Below are positions 17,666 to 26,797 of a stretch of 64,000 nt of DNA, in pieces. The translations under genes and the position numbers were made by a program. Numbering within the stretch: the stretch's first letter is position 1; every line of letters starts with the position of its first letter. Below the pieces are notes generated by a model. It was not told the DNA's origin, did not search any database, and saw only the letters and a list, made by a program, of their open reading frames with translations. The stretch covers positions 33,486 to 97,485 of the forward strand of contig CAWCRU010000040.1 in NCBI GenBank assembly GCA_963798075.1. The letters are read 5' to 3'. The stretch is from DATAOG01 sp963798075 (GTDB lineage: Bacteria > Pseudomonadota > Alphaproteobacteria > Geminicoccales > Geminicoccaceae).

Positions 17666-20020
17666 ATGACCGCACAGCCCGACTCTTCCACCGAGACGCT
17701 CGCGGCGTCGGCCGCCGGCGCGGCCGTGGCGTCGGTCGCCGAGACGGCGGCCGGTCCCCGGGCACGCGCCCCCCGTGCCAAGGACCCGAAAGACGGATCG
17801 GGGGCCGACGACGGCGGCGGCCCGTCACGATCGATCGATTCCGGCCATGGCTTGGCGGCCGTCCTGCCCGACTGGGTGGCGCCGCCCACCGACCTGCGCG
17901 CTCCGGGGCTCTATCTGAACCGCGAGCTGACCTGGCTCGCCTTCAATCGGCGGGTCCTGCACGAGGCGCGCGACCCCCGCAATCCGCTGCTCGAGCGGGT
18001 CAAGTTCCTGGCGATCGTGAACTCGAACCTCGACGAGTTTTTCATGAAGCGGATCGGCGGCCTCAAGCAGCAGGTCGGCGCCGGGCTGCACAATCTGACC
18101 GTCGACGGCCGCACGCCGGAGCAGCAGATCGACGAATGCGTCGCGGTCATCAAGGAGCTGATGCCCGAGCTGCGCGACAGCTTTGCCGAGCTGCGCGAGC
18201 GTCTGCGCGAGCAGGACATCGTGCTCGCGCAGTGGTCGGAGCTGTCGGACGACCAGCGCGCGACGGCGCAGGCCTACTACCTCGACAACATCTTCCCGCT
18301 GGTGACGCCGCTCGCGATGGACCCGGCGCATCCCTTCCCGTTCATCTCCAACCTGTCGCTCAACCTGCTGGTCACGCTCCACTACGAGGACGAGCAGCAG
18401 CCGGCCTTCGCGCGGGTCAAGGTGCCGCTCGGCAAGGGCGTGCCGCGCTATCTGCGGGTCGGTCCGGGCGCCACCTTCGTGCGTCTGGAGGAGGTCATGG
18501 CGCACAGCCTCGATCGCCTGTTCCCGGGCATGGCGGTCGATGCGTGCGAGTTCTTCCGCGTGACCCGCAACGCCAACACCGAGCGCGAGGAGGAGGACGC
18601 GGACGACCTCGTGTCGCTGATCGAGGCGGAGCTTCGCGACCGCAAGTTCGCGCCGATCGTCCGGCTCGAGGTCGGCCTCGGCATCGACCCCGTGCATCGC
18701 GGCATGCTGGCGGTCGAGCTCGGCCTGAACGAGGAGCGGGACGTGTTCGAGACCAGCGCGCCGCTCGGCCTTCGCGACCTGTTCGAGATCGCAGCCCTCG
18801 AGCTGCCGGCGCTGCACGACCCGGTCCATCACCCGGTCACCAACGCCAAGCTCGAGGATCAGGAGCGCAACATCTTCCACATCATCCGCGACATCGGCCC
18901 GATCCTGCTCCAGCACCCCTACGAATCCTTCGGCACCTCGGTCGAGCGCTTCGTCGCCGAGGCGAGCCGCGATCCCAAGGTGCTGGCGATCAAGATGACG
19001 CTGTATCGGACCTCGTCGGGCACGCGGATCATCGACGATCTGGTCGAGGCGGCGCGCAACGGCAAGCAGGTGGCCGTGGTGGTCGAGATCAAGGCGCGCT
19101 TCGACGAGGAGGCCAACATTCAGTGGGCCTCGCGCCTGGAGGAGGTCGGCATCCACGTCATGTACGGCGTCGTCGGCCTCAAGACCCACTCCAAGGTCGT
19201 GCTCGTGGTGCGGCGCGACTACACCGGCATCCGGCGCTACGCCCATATCGGCACCGGCAACTATCACGCCGGGACGGCGCGGATCTATTCCGACCTCGGC
19301 CTCTTGACTTGCGACGACGCGATCGGCCGCGATTTGACCGAGCTGTTCAACTACCTGACCACCGGCTACAAGCCGTCGCGCAAGTACCAGAAGCTGCTGG
19401 TCGCCCCCAAAGGTCTGAAGCAGGCGCTGCTCGCCAAGATCGAGCGCGAGATCCGCCGCCATTCGGCCGAAGCGCCGGGCCTGATCCGCTTCAAGATGAA
19501 CGGCCTCGAGGACGTCGACATCGTCCAGGCGCTCTATCGCGCCTCGCAGGCCGGCGTCCGGGTCGAGCTTATCGTGCGTGACACCTGCCGGCTGCGGCCC
19601 GGCGTGCCCGGCCTGTCCGAGAACGTAACCGTGGTCAGCGTCGTCGGCCGCTTCCTCGAGCACACCCGGATCTTTTATTTCCGCAACGGCGGTGACGAGG
19701 AGTTCTTCATCGGCTCGGCTGACCTCATGACCCGCAACCTCGAGAGCCGGGTCGAGGTCGTGACCCCGGTCGAGGACCCGGGGTCGCGCGACGAGCTGCG
19801 GGAGATCCTGGACGCCCAGCTGAACGACCGGCGCAACGCCTGGGACATGCAGCCGGACGGCAGCTACGTCCAGCGCCAGCCGGGCAACGACGCCGAGGGC
19901 GGCTCGCAGCAGGCGCTGATCGCCGCGGCCGAGCGCCGCTCCCACGACGCCAACCGCCTGCGCAAGCGCCGGCCGCAGTCGATCGCGCGCCGCTCCTTCA
20001 CCGATCGCGCTCTGATCTGA
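17666..20020 (+). CDS. ppk: Polyphosphate kinase 1
   Basis: A 784-residue enzyme that reversibly polymerises the ATP gamma-phosphate into polyphosphate. All parts are present: N-domain (LYLNRELTWLAFNRRVLHEA, SNLDEFFMKRIGGLKQQV), head domain (DPAHPFPFISNLSLNL) and two PLD-like catalytic domains with histidines in GLKTHSKVVLVVRRDY and VVGRFLEHTRIFYF. It has an unusual Ala/Gly/Asp-rich N-terminal extension of about 75 residues and a basic tail (ANRLRKRRPQS). A ribosome-binding stretch, GAGGCAAGGG, lies just before ATG 17666. The gene is monocistronic. Confidence 0.96.
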   Translation: MTAQPDSSTETLAASAAGAAVASVAETAAGPRARAPRAKDPKDGSGADDGGGPSRSIDSGHGLAAVLPDWVAPPTDLRAPGLYLNRELTWLAFNRRVLHEARDPRNPLLERVKFLAIVNSNLDEFFMKRIGGLKQQVGAGLHNLTVDGRTPEQQIDECVAVIKELMPELRDSFAELRERLREQDIVLAQWSELSDDQRATAQAYYLDNIFPLVTPLAMDPAHPFPFISNLSLNLLVTLHYEDEQQPAFARVKVPLGKGVPRYLRVGPGATFVRLEEVMAHSLDRLFPGMAVDACEFFRVTRNANTEREEEDADDLVSLIEAELRDRKFAPIVRLEVGLGIDPVHRGMLAVELGLNEERDVFETSAPLGLRDLFEIAALELPALHDPVHHPVTNAKLEDQERNIFHIIRDIGPILLQHPYESFGTSVERFVAEASRDPKVLAIKMTLYRTSSGTRIIDDLVEAARNGKQVAVVVEIKARFDEEANIQWASRLEEVGIHVMYGVVGLKTHSKVVLVVRRDYTGIRRYAHIGTGNYHAGTARIYSDLGLLTCDDAIGRDLTELFNYLTTGYKPSRKYQKLLVAPKGLKQALLAKIEREIRRHSAEAPGLIRFKMNGLEDVDIVQALYRASQAGVRVELIVRDTCRLRPGVPGLSENVTVVSVVGRFLEHTRIFYFRNGGDEEFFIGSADLMTRNLESRVEVVTPVEDPGSRDELREILDAQLNDRRNAWDMQPDGSYVQRQPGNDAEGGSQQALIAAAERRSHDANRLRKRRPQSIARRSFTDRALI

Positions 20021-20028
20021 GGCAGGGC

Positions 20029-21063
20029 TCAGGCGGCCTGCTCGAAGCCGGTCAGCACATTGACGGCGTTGAGCCCGATCTCGGCGATCGCATAGCCGCC
20101 TTCCATGACGAAGAGCGTCGGCAGCGCGAGCGCGGCGATCCTGGCGCCGATGATCGGGAAATCGTCGCGAAGGAGCGCAAAGCGGGAGATCGGATCGCCC
20201 TTGAAGGTATCGACCCCGAGCGAGACGACCACAGCGTCCGGCCGGTATGTTCCGAGGTGTCCGCAGGCATCCTCGAGAGCCTCCGACCAGCGTGCAAAGC
20301 CCGTGCCCCAGGGCAGCGGGTAGTTGCGGTTGCAGTCCGCGCCGGCGCCCAGCCCGGTCTCGTCGGCATGCCCGAGGAAGAACGGAAACTCCTGCCGGGG
20401 ATCGGCGTGCAGCGAGAGGAACAGCACATCGGCGCGCTCGTAGAAGATCGCCTGGGTGCCGTTGCCGTGGTGGTAGTCGATATCGAGGATCGCGACCCTG
20501 GCGGCGCCCCGGTCGAGCAGCGCCTGGGCCGCGATGGCGGCATTGTTGAGAAAGCAGTAGCCGCCGTAGCAGTCGCGGGCCGCATGGTGGCCGGGCGGCC
20601 GGCAGAGCGCGAAGACCGCGCGCTCCCTGCCCGCTGCGATCAGCTCGGCAGCGGTCAGCGCGACATCGGCGGCGCTCCTTGCCGCCTGCCAGGTGCCGGC
20701 CGTGATCGGCGTGCCGGCATCGAACGAGAAATAGGAGAGCTTGCCGTCGATCGTGTCCGGCTCGATCTGGCGCAGCTGCCGGGTCGGCCAGCAGAGCGGC
20801 AGGGCATCGCAGGCGCCGTGCTCGGCCACCCAGCCGTCCCACGCGGTCTCGAGAAAGCGCAGAAAGTTGCCGGCGTGCACGCGCGCCAGGGGCTCGAGGC
20901 CGAACGCATCCGGCGCCAGCACGAGGCCCAGGCCCACCTCGCGGACGCGCGCGAGGATCAGCTCCGCCCGCTGCGGCCGCTCGAAGCATGGCAGGAGCTT
21001 GCCCCCGATCAGCTCGGCCTTGCCGTCCTGCAGCCGATGCCGCTCGCTGTAGACAGTCTTCAT
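20029..21063 (-). CDS. Acetylpolyamine amidohydrolase / histone deacetylase family
   Basis: A 344-residue zinc hydrolase of the arginase-deacetylase fold. Active-site histidines are H159-H160 (CRPPGHHAARD), zinc ligands are D196 and H198 (ILDIDYHHGNGTQAIFY), and a further Asp lies in SLGVDTFKGDPISRF. The length and the N-terminal MKTVYSERHRLQDGKAEL closely fit bacterial acetylpolyamine amidohydrolases, which deacetylate acetylputrescine, acetylcadaverine or acetylspermidine. It is last in a minus-strand block with a nitrilase-family gene (11-bp gap) and the polyamine ABC importer, which supports a polyamine substrate. Confidence 0.88.
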   Translation of the reverse strand: MKTVYSERHRLQDGKAELIGGKLLPCFERPQRAELILARVREVGLGLVLAPDAFGLEPLARVHAGNFLRFLETAWDGWVAEHGACDALPLCWPTRQLRQIEPDTIDGKLSYFSFDAGTPITAGTWQAARSAADVALTAAELIAAGRERAVFALCRPPGHHAARDCYGGYCFLNNAAIAAQALLDRGAARVAILDIDYHHGNGTQAIFYERADVLFLSLHADPRQEFPFFLGHADETGLGAGADCNRNYPLPWGTGFARWSEALEDACGHLGTYRPDAVVVSLGVDTFKGDPISRFALLRDDFPIIGARIAALALPTLFVMEGGYAIAEIGLNAVNVLTGFEQAA

Positions 21064-21074
21064 GCGGCGCCCTT

Positions 21075-21986
21075 TCAGACCTCCTCGATCGCGAGCCCTC
21101 GGGCCGACCAGGCACCGGGCCAAGCCTCGGCGCCGGCCGCCCGCAGCGCCCGGATGCGTCCCACTGGCAGGTCGCGGGCGATCAGCAATGGCCCCGGACC
21201 GCGAGCCATGCCGGCGGGCGGGATCTCGGCCGCAACGCCGATCGAGCCGAGCTCTGTCTCGCATGGCAGATAGGCCGCCGCGCCGCCGACGTTCGGGCGC
21301 GCGTTGGGATGGCCGGCGCTGCCGATGCAGCCGACCGCGCAGACCACGCACATCAGCTCGACCGCGCGCGCCCGGGCGCAGGCGAAGACCCGCTGGCAGC
21401 CGGACAATTGCTCGGTCATCGAGGGCACCAGCAGGAGATCGAGCGCCTCGCCCGCGAGCCTTGCCGCCAGCGCCGGCAGCTCGACGTCGAGGCAGACCGC
21501 GACCCCGATCCGGAGGCCCTGCCAGGTCACGATCCGGAAGACCTCGCCGGGCTCGAGCAGGTAGCCCTCGGGATTGCGTTCCAGCGGCAGCAGGCAGAGC
21601 TTGTCCTGGATCAGGGTCCGGCCGTCCGGCAGGAAGAGGTGCGCCCGGTTGCGATGCGCCGGCCGGCCAGGCGCGGCGGCGCGGACCCGGACCGGCATCG
21701 CGCCCGCGAGCAGGGCCATGCCATGGCGCCCGGGCAGCTCGGCCAGCCGCGGCAGCACCAGGGCCGCCCGCTCCGCCAGCCAGTCGAGCTCGGCCGGCCG
21801 GGCGAGCGGCCGCTGCGCGAACCAGAGACAGGGCTCGAGGACATATTCCGGCAGCGCCAGGAGATCTGCCCCCTGCTCCGCCGCCTCGGCCATCCTACCT
21901 TCGACCAGCCGGACGAAATCGTCGAGGCTCGCGAGCGGATGGCCGACGTTCAAGGCCCAGAGGGCGACCGTCAGGGTCCCGGACAT
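21075..21986 (-). CDS. Carbon-nitrogen hydrolase (nitrilase superfamily)
   Basis: A 303-residue amidase with the full catalytic triad: E47 (DLLALPEYVLEP), K129 (LIQDKLCLLP) and C165 (RIGVAVCLDVELPAL). No membrane segment. Relatives hydrolyse N-carbamoylputrescine, omega-amides or small aliphatic amides. Its place between the polyamine-binding-protein gene (13-bp gap) and the acetylpolyamine deacetylase gene suggests a polyamine-derived amide; that is inference, and the sequence alone does not fix the substrate. Confidence 0.85.
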   Translation of the reverse strand: MSGTLTVALWALNVGHPLASLDDFVRLVEGRMAEAAEQGADLLALPEYVLEPCLWFAQRPLARPAELDWLAERAALVLPRLAELPGRHGMALLAGAMPVRVRAAAPGRPAHRNRAHLFLPDGRTLIQDKLCLLPLERNPEGYLLEPGEVFRIVTWQGLRIGVAVCLDVELPALAARLAGEALDLLLVPSMTEQLSGCQRVFACARARAVELMCVVCAVGCIGSAGHPNARPNVGGAAAYLPCETELGSIGVAAEIPPAGMARGPGPLLIARDLPVGRIRALRAAGAEAWPGAWSARGLAIEEV

Positions 21987-21999
21987 GCCGTTCGCGCGG

Positions 22000-23049
22000 C
22001 TATTTCTTCAGCCGGGTCCAGACCTTGTCGCGCAGCTCGCGCGCCTGCGGGCTGCAGCCGGCGCCCGGCCGCAGGCGGTCCGCGTACTCGGGCGGCATGT
22101 TGACCGCCGGGTCCTTCGCCAGGCTCTCATCGAGGTACGCCTCCGAGCCCGCGACCGAGTTCATGTAGCCCGCGAAGTTGCTGGCCATCGCGATGTTCTC
22201 CGGCAGCATCATCCAGTTCAGGAACAGCTTGGCGTTGTCCGGATCGGGCGCCCCTTTCGGCATGACCAGATTGTCGTTCCAGAAGTCGATGCCCTCCTTG
22301 GGATAGACATAGACCACCGATGGCTTTTGCTCCTTGGTGCGGTGCGCGGCGCCGTTCCATTGCATGTGCATGATCACCTCGCCCGCGACCATGCGATCGA
22401 TGGTGCCGTCCGACTGGTACATGGCGACGTGCGGCTTCTGGGCCTCGAGCACGGCCAGGATCTTCTGCGCGTCGTCGGGGTTCTCGGTGCACTTGTCGAC
22501 CCCGGTGTAGTAGGCGGCGGCGTTGTAGACCGAGACCTCGTCGTTGAGCACCGCGATCTGGCCGTCGAGCTCGGGCTTGGGCTCGAAGAACGGCTGCCAG
22601 CTGTCCTCGAGCGGTCCGCCCGGCACCCGGTCGGCGTCGTAGCTGAAGCCGGTCGTGCCCCAGAGGTAGGGCACCGAATACTTGCGCTCGGGATCGAAGC
22701 TCGGGTGGTCGTGCGGCGCCTTGACGTTCTTGAAATTGGCCATCTGGCTCGCGTCGATCTCCTGGGCCAGGCCCTCGTCGATCATGGTCCTGACCATGTA
22801 GTCGGACGGCACCACGATGTCGTAGCCGGCAGCACCCGCCTGCAGCTTGGCGAGCATGGTTTCGTTGGAGTCGTAGACGTCGAGGGTGACCTTGATGCCG
22901 GTCTCCTGCTCGAACTTCTTGAGGAGCTCGGGCGGGATGTAGTTCGACCAGTTGTAAATGAAGAGCTGGCCCTCGGCCTGGGCCGCGCCGGCGCCGAGCA
23001 CGAGACCGGCAGCAAGCGCTGCGGCGGTTGAAATTGTCTTGATTCGCAT
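22000..23049 (-). CDS. potF: Periplasmic polyamine-binding protein (PotF/PotD family)
   Basis: A 349-residue exported protein; its signal peptide ends at AGAAQAEGQ (about residue 26). It begins with the family hallmark LFIYNWSNYIPPELLKKFEQE and continues with DVYDSNETMLAKLQAG, YDIVVPSDYMV, SVPYLWGTTGFSYD and a C-terminal NWMMLPENIAMASNF. These residues line the putrescine/spermidine pocket in PotD/PotF. A clear Shine-Dalgarno, AAAGGAGA, lies upstream of the ATG. It follows potI after 30 bp. Extra translation of this highly expressed component is expected. Confidence 0.93.
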   Translation of the reverse strand: MRIKTISTAAALAAGLVLGAGAAQAEGQLFIYNWSNYIPPELLKKFEQETGIKVTLDVYDSNETMLAKLQAGAAGYDIVVPSDYMVRTMIDEGLAQEIDASQMANFKNVKAPHDHPSFDPERKYSVPYLWGTTGFSYDADRVPGGPLEDSWQPFFEPKPELDGQIAVLNDEVSVYNAAAYYTGVDKCTENPDDAQKILAVLEAQKPHVAMYQSDGTIDRMVAGEVIMHMQWNGAAHRTKEQKPSVVYVYPKEGIDFWNDNLVMPKGAPDPDNAKLFLNWMMLPENIAMASNFAGYMNSVAGSEAYLDESLAKDPAVNMPPEYADRLRPGAGCSPQARELRDKVWTRLKK

Positions 23050-23079
23050 TTGTTTGTCTCCTTTGGTTGATAGCTGAGG

Positions 23080-23871
23080 TCAGGCTGTCCGGCGGATCCG
23101 CCCGGCAAGATAGGAAAGCGTCACGAACAGGATCGAGACGACCAGCATCATCGCCGAGACCGCGTTGACCTCGGGCGTGATGCCGATCCGGATCATGCCG
23201 AAGATGTAGACCGGCAGCGTGGTCGAGCCGGCGCCGGCGACGAAGTAGCTGATCACGAAATCGTCGAGCGAGATGATGAAGGCGAGCATCGCGCCGGAGA
23301 GGATGCCGGGCCACAGAAGCGGCAAAGTGATCCGCCGGAAGGTCTGGAGCGGACCGGCGTAAAGGTCGGCCGCGGCCTCCTCGAGCACCGGGTCCATGCC
23401 TTCGAGCCGCGCCCGCACCGGCAGATAGGCGAACGGGATGCAAAAGACCGTGTGCGCGATGATCAGCGACGTGAGCCCGAGCCGGATGCCGACGATCACG
23501 AAGAACAGAAGCGTCGCGACCGCGGTCACGATCTCGGGCACGACCAGCGGCAGGGCGATCAGGCCGCTGACCGCACCCTGCCCCTGGAAGCGGGCCCGGC
23601 TCATGCCGAGGGCAGCGGCGGTCGCGGCAAGCGCCGCGATCAGGGTCGCGCTGCCGGCCACGGTCAGCGAGGTCCGGGCGGCGCGCAGGATGTCGTCGTT
23701 GGCGAGCACGACGCCATACCAACGCATGCTGAAGCCGGTCCAGATGGTCGCGGTCCGGTTCTCGTTGAAGGAAAGCGCGATCAGGATGACGATCGGCACG
23801 TAGAGATAGACGAAGAACACCAGCGCCATGGTCCTGATGCCGACGAAGCGCCAGAGCGGGTTGGCGCTCAT
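23080..23871 (-). CDS. potI: Polyamine ABC transporter permease (PotI/PotC type)
   Basis: A 263-residue permease with six hydrophobic helices. The first carries FFVYLYVPIVILIALSFNENR, and the EAA coupling loop is EEAAADLYAGPLQTFRRITLPLLWPGI. LDDFVISYFVAG is characteristic of PotC/PotI. Its ATG overlaps the stop codon of the preceding permease gene as ATGA. Confidence 0.93.
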   Translation of the reverse strand: MSANPLWRFVGIRTMALVFFVYLYVPIVILIALSFNENRTATIWTGFSMRWYGVVLANDDILRAARTSLTVAGSATLIAALAATAAALGMSRARFQGQGAVSGLIALPLVVPEIVTAVATLLFFVIVGIRLGLTSLIIAHTVFCIPFAYLPVRARLEGMDPVLEEAAADLYAGPLQTFRRITLPLLWPGILSGAMLAFIISLDDFVISYFVAGAGSTTLPVYIFGMIRIGITPEVNAVSAMMLVVSILFVTLSYLAGRIRRTA

Positions 23872-24765
23872 GAGGCCGCTCCAGGCGCCTGCCGGAAGCG
23901 CAGCAGATAGATGAGCATGGCGAGCAGGACCATGGCCAGAAGGGCAAACGACAGCGCCGCCCCGAACGGCCAGTTGCGGGCGGCGCCGAACTGGCCCTGG
24001 ATCAGGTTGCCGATCATCAGCGTCTTGCCGCCGCCCAAGAGCTCCGGCGTGACGTAGGCGCCAAGGCACGGCACGAACACGAGGATGGCGCCCGCGACGA
24101 TGCCGGGCAAGGCGAGCGGCAGGATGATCCGGCGCAGCGCCCGCCGCCGGTCGGCCCCCAGATCGTAGGCCGCCTCGACCAGGCGGAAATCGAGCTTCTC
24201 CAGGCTCGCGTAGATCGGCAGCACCATGAACGGCAGGAACGAGTAGGTGAGGCCGATCATGATCGCATAGGGCGTGTAGAGGAGACCGAGCGGCCGGTCG
24301 GGCGAGGCCGAGCCAGGCGAGCGCGCCGTCGAGCAGGCCATTGCCGCGCAGCAAAAGGATCCAGGCGTAGTTGCGGACCAGAAGGTTGGTCCAGAACGGG
24401 ATCGTCACCAGAAAGATCAGAAGATTGCGCCAGGCGCGCGGCTGCAACGCCATGTAGAGCGCGGTCGGAAAGCCGATCACGAGTGCCAGCGCCGTGGTCG
24501 CCGCCGACAGCCAGAACGAGCGCCAGAAGATCTGCAGATAGTCGGTGTTGAGCAGCAGGCTGTCGTCGAGATCGCGCTCGAACAGGAAGTTGACATAGGC
24601 GTCCGGGGTGTGGGCGCCCCAGACCACGCCGCCGTTCATGCCGCGCTCGAGGATCGAGATATAGGCCATCAGGCCGAGCGGCAGGACCATGAACATGCCG
24701 ATGATCAGGACCGTCGGGCCGATCAGGCCGACCTCGGAAAGCGCGCGGGCGCGAGCGCTGCGCAT
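23868..24765 (-). CDS. potH: Polyamine ABC transporter permease (PotH/PotB type), frameshifted
   Basis: The N-terminal half (ARALSEVGLIGPTVLIIGMF ... IPFWTNLLVRNYAWILLLRG) starts at 24765. At about 24293-24303 the frame breaks, and the protein continues in the next frame as PLGLLYTPYAIMIGLTYSFL, with the EAA loop VEAAYDLGADRRRALRRIILP and the block AYVTPELLGGGKTLMIGNLI, ending at 23868. Repaired length is about 299 residues with six helices, normal for PotB/PotH. It lies 5 bp after the ATPase gene. Confidence 0.88.
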
Positions 24766-24770
24766 CGCTC

Positions 24771-25901
24771 TCAGTCCTCGAGAACCTGGACCGCGGCCGG
24801 CGGGATCCGGATGCCGACCGGATCGCCCGGCTGGAGCGCGCGGGCCGCGCCGTCCCGGTTCTGGACCCGGACGCGCAGGCGCGGGCCGCCGTCGAGGCGG
24901 ACGTGGAAGCTCGTGTCGCTGCCGACGTAGACCACCTGCTCGATCCGACCTTTGAGGGTGTGGGCGGCGGCCGCTGGTGCGAGGTCGACCCGCTCCGGGC
25001 GCACGGCAAGCGTCACTCGCGCGCCATTCGCACTGCCGCCCCGGGCGGCCACGATCTCGCCCGCCTCGCCGAGGCGAAAGCGGAAGCCCGCGGCCGCACG
25101 CCCGTCCGGCACCGCCTCGATCAGGTTGGTGTCGCCGATGAAGTCGGCGACGAAGCGGCAGTTGGGGTGCTCGTAGATCTCGGCGGGCGTGCCGATCTGC
25201 AGGATCCGGCCGCCTGCCATGACCGCGATCCGATCCGACATCGTGAGCGCCTCCTGCTGGTCGTGGGTCACGAACAGGAAGGTGATGCCGGTATCGTGCT
25301 GCAGGCGCTTGAGCTCGAGCTGCATGTCCTGGCGGAGCTTGAGGTCGAGCGCCGAGAGCGGCTCATCCAAGAGGAGCACTCGCGGATGGCTGGCAAGCGC
25401 CCGGGCGAGCGCCACCCGCTGCTGCTGGCCGCCCGAGAGCTGCGCCGGGAAGCGGTCCTCGAGGCCGACGAGGCGGACGAGCTCGAGGGTCGCGCTCACG
25501 TCGCGGGCGATCTCGGCCCGGGCGCGGCCCTGCATCTCGAGGCCGAAAGCGACGTTGCGGGCGACGTTCATGTGCGGGAACAGGGCGTAGCTCTGGAAGA
25601 CCGTGTTGACCGGCCGCTTGAACGGCGGCAGGTGGCCGATCGGGCGGCCTTCGAGGCAAAGCTCGCCGGCGCTCGGCTGCTCGAGGCCGGCGATCAGGCG
25701 GAGCAGCGTGGTCTTGCCGCAGCCCGAGGGCCCCAGCAGGGTGAAGAACTCGTTGGCCTCGATCTCGACGCTCACCCGGTCGAGCGCCAGCACCGCGCCG
25801 GCCCCGCTGCCGAAGCGCTTGCTCAGCCCGATCGCCTGGACGGCGCTGCTCCCTGCCGGCATCGGGCGCTCCGTTGTTGCCTTGCGCCGGCCATCAGACA
25901 C
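24771..25901 (-). CDS. potG: Polyamine ABC transporter ATP-binding protein
   Basis: A 376-residue ATPase. Walker A is GPSGCGKTT, the Q-loop is VFQSYALFPHM, the signature is LSGGQQQRVALARALASHP, Walker B is VLLLDEPLSALD, and the switch His is in FVTHDQQEAL. The C-terminal TOBE-like regulatory domain (VTLAVRPERVDL, VVYVGSDTSFHVRL) is typical of PotA/PotG. First gene of the minus-strand polyamine block; its promoter must lie in the 104-bp gap shared with the divergent paaG. Confidence 0.94.
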   Translation of the reverse strand: MSDGRRKATTERPMPAGSSAVQAIGLSKRFGSGAGAVLALDRVSVEIEANEFFTLLGPSGCGKTTLLRLIAGLEQPSAGELCLEGRPIGHLPPFKRPVNTVFQSYALFPHMNVARNVAFGLEMQGRARAEIARDVSATLELVRLVGLEDRFPAQLSGGQQQRVALARALASHPRVLLLDEPLSALDLKLRQDMQLELKRLQHDTGITFLFVTHDQQEALTMSDRIAVMAGGRILQIGTPAEIYEHPNCRFVADFIGDTNLIEAVPDGRAAAGFRFRLGEAGEIVAARGGSANGARVTLAVRPERVDLAPAAAAHTLKGRIEQVVYVGSDTSFHVRLDGGPRLRVRVQNRDGAARALQPGDPVGIRIPPAAVQVLED

Positions 25902-26005
25902 GATCAGCGGGCGCCGCGAAAGAGCTTGCGCGACTCGCCGCTCGGCGGCCGCCCATTCGCGTGTTAGGATCGCGGCTCCTTGCCCAAGCTTGGGGTGCCG
26001 GTGCC

Positions 26006-26797
26006 GTGAGCGAACCGACGATCCTGTTCGATCTGGCCGAGAGCGTGGCGACGATCACGCTCAACCGGCCGGACAAGCTGAACGCCATCAACGAGACGAT
26101 GCATGGCGAGCTGGCGCGCGCCTTGGCGCGCATCGAAGCCGATCCGGCGGTGCGGGCGGTGCTCCTGACCGGGGCCGGGCGCGCCTTCTCGGCCGGCCAG
26201 GACCTGGGCGACCGGGTCATGGGCGAAGGCGATGCGCCGCCCGACCTCGGCGACACTTTGGATCGCCTCTACAATCCCTTGATCCGGGGCCTGCGCCGGC
26301 TCGAGCGGCCGGTGATCGCGGCGGTCAACGGCGTCGCGGCCGGCGCCGGCGCCAATCTGGCGCTCGCCTGCGATCTGGTGCTCGCCGCCCGCTCGGCAAA
26401 GTTCATCCAGGCCTTCTGCAGGCTCGGCCTGGTGCCGGACGCCGGCGGCACCTACGTTTTGCCGCGGCTGGTCGGCCCCGCCCGGGCGATGGGCCTGGCC
26501 CTGCTCGGCGAGCCGCTCGCGGCCGAGCAGGCGGCCGCCTGGGGCCTGATCTGGCGCGTGGTCGACGACGACCGGCTCATGCCGGACGCGACGAGCCTCG
26601 CCCGCCAGCTCGCGACCCAGCCGACCCAGGGCCTCGGCCTGATCAAGCGGGCGCTCAACGCCTCGGCCGCCAACACGCTCGACCGGCAGCTCGACCTCGA
26701 GCGCGACCTGCAACGGCAGGCGGGGATGAGCGAGGACTATCGCGAGGGGGTGCGAGCCTTCCTCGAGAAGCGGCCGCCCGTGTTCAGGGGGCGCTGA
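26006..26797 (+). CDS. paaG: Enoyl-CoA hydratase/isomerase, PaaG type
   Basis: A 263-residue crotonase-fold enzyme starting at GTG 26006. FSAGQDLGDR matches the FCAGQDLxDR block of PaaG, the 1,2-epoxyphenylacetyl-CoA isomerase that makes oxepin-CoA. Oxyanion-hole segments are LTGAGRAFSAGQDL and NGVAAGAGANLALACD. QAFCRLGLVPDAGGTYVLPR carries the catalytic Asp of PaaG-like isomerases. Length equals that of the E. coli enzyme. Its stop overlaps the paaH start (ATGA). Context with paaH, paaI and paaK strengthens the assignment. Confidence 0.88.
   Translation: MSEPTILFDLAESVATITLNRPDKLNAINETMHGELARALARIEADPAVRAVLLTGAGRAFSAGQDLGDRVMGEGDAPPDLGDTLDRLYNPLIRGLRRLERPVIAAVNGVAAGAGANLALACDLVLAARSAKFIQAFCRLGLVPDAGGTYVLPRLVGPARAMGLALLGEPLAAEQAAAWGLIWRVVDDDRLMPDATSLARQLATQPTQGLGLIKRALNASAANTLDRQLDLERDLQRQAGMSEDYREGVRAFLEKRPPVFRGR

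Noticed and set aside
17825..21115. 1096-residue minus-strand open frame across ppk
   Set aside because: It runs antisense through complete ppk and out of frame with the deacetylase gene; no conserved features.
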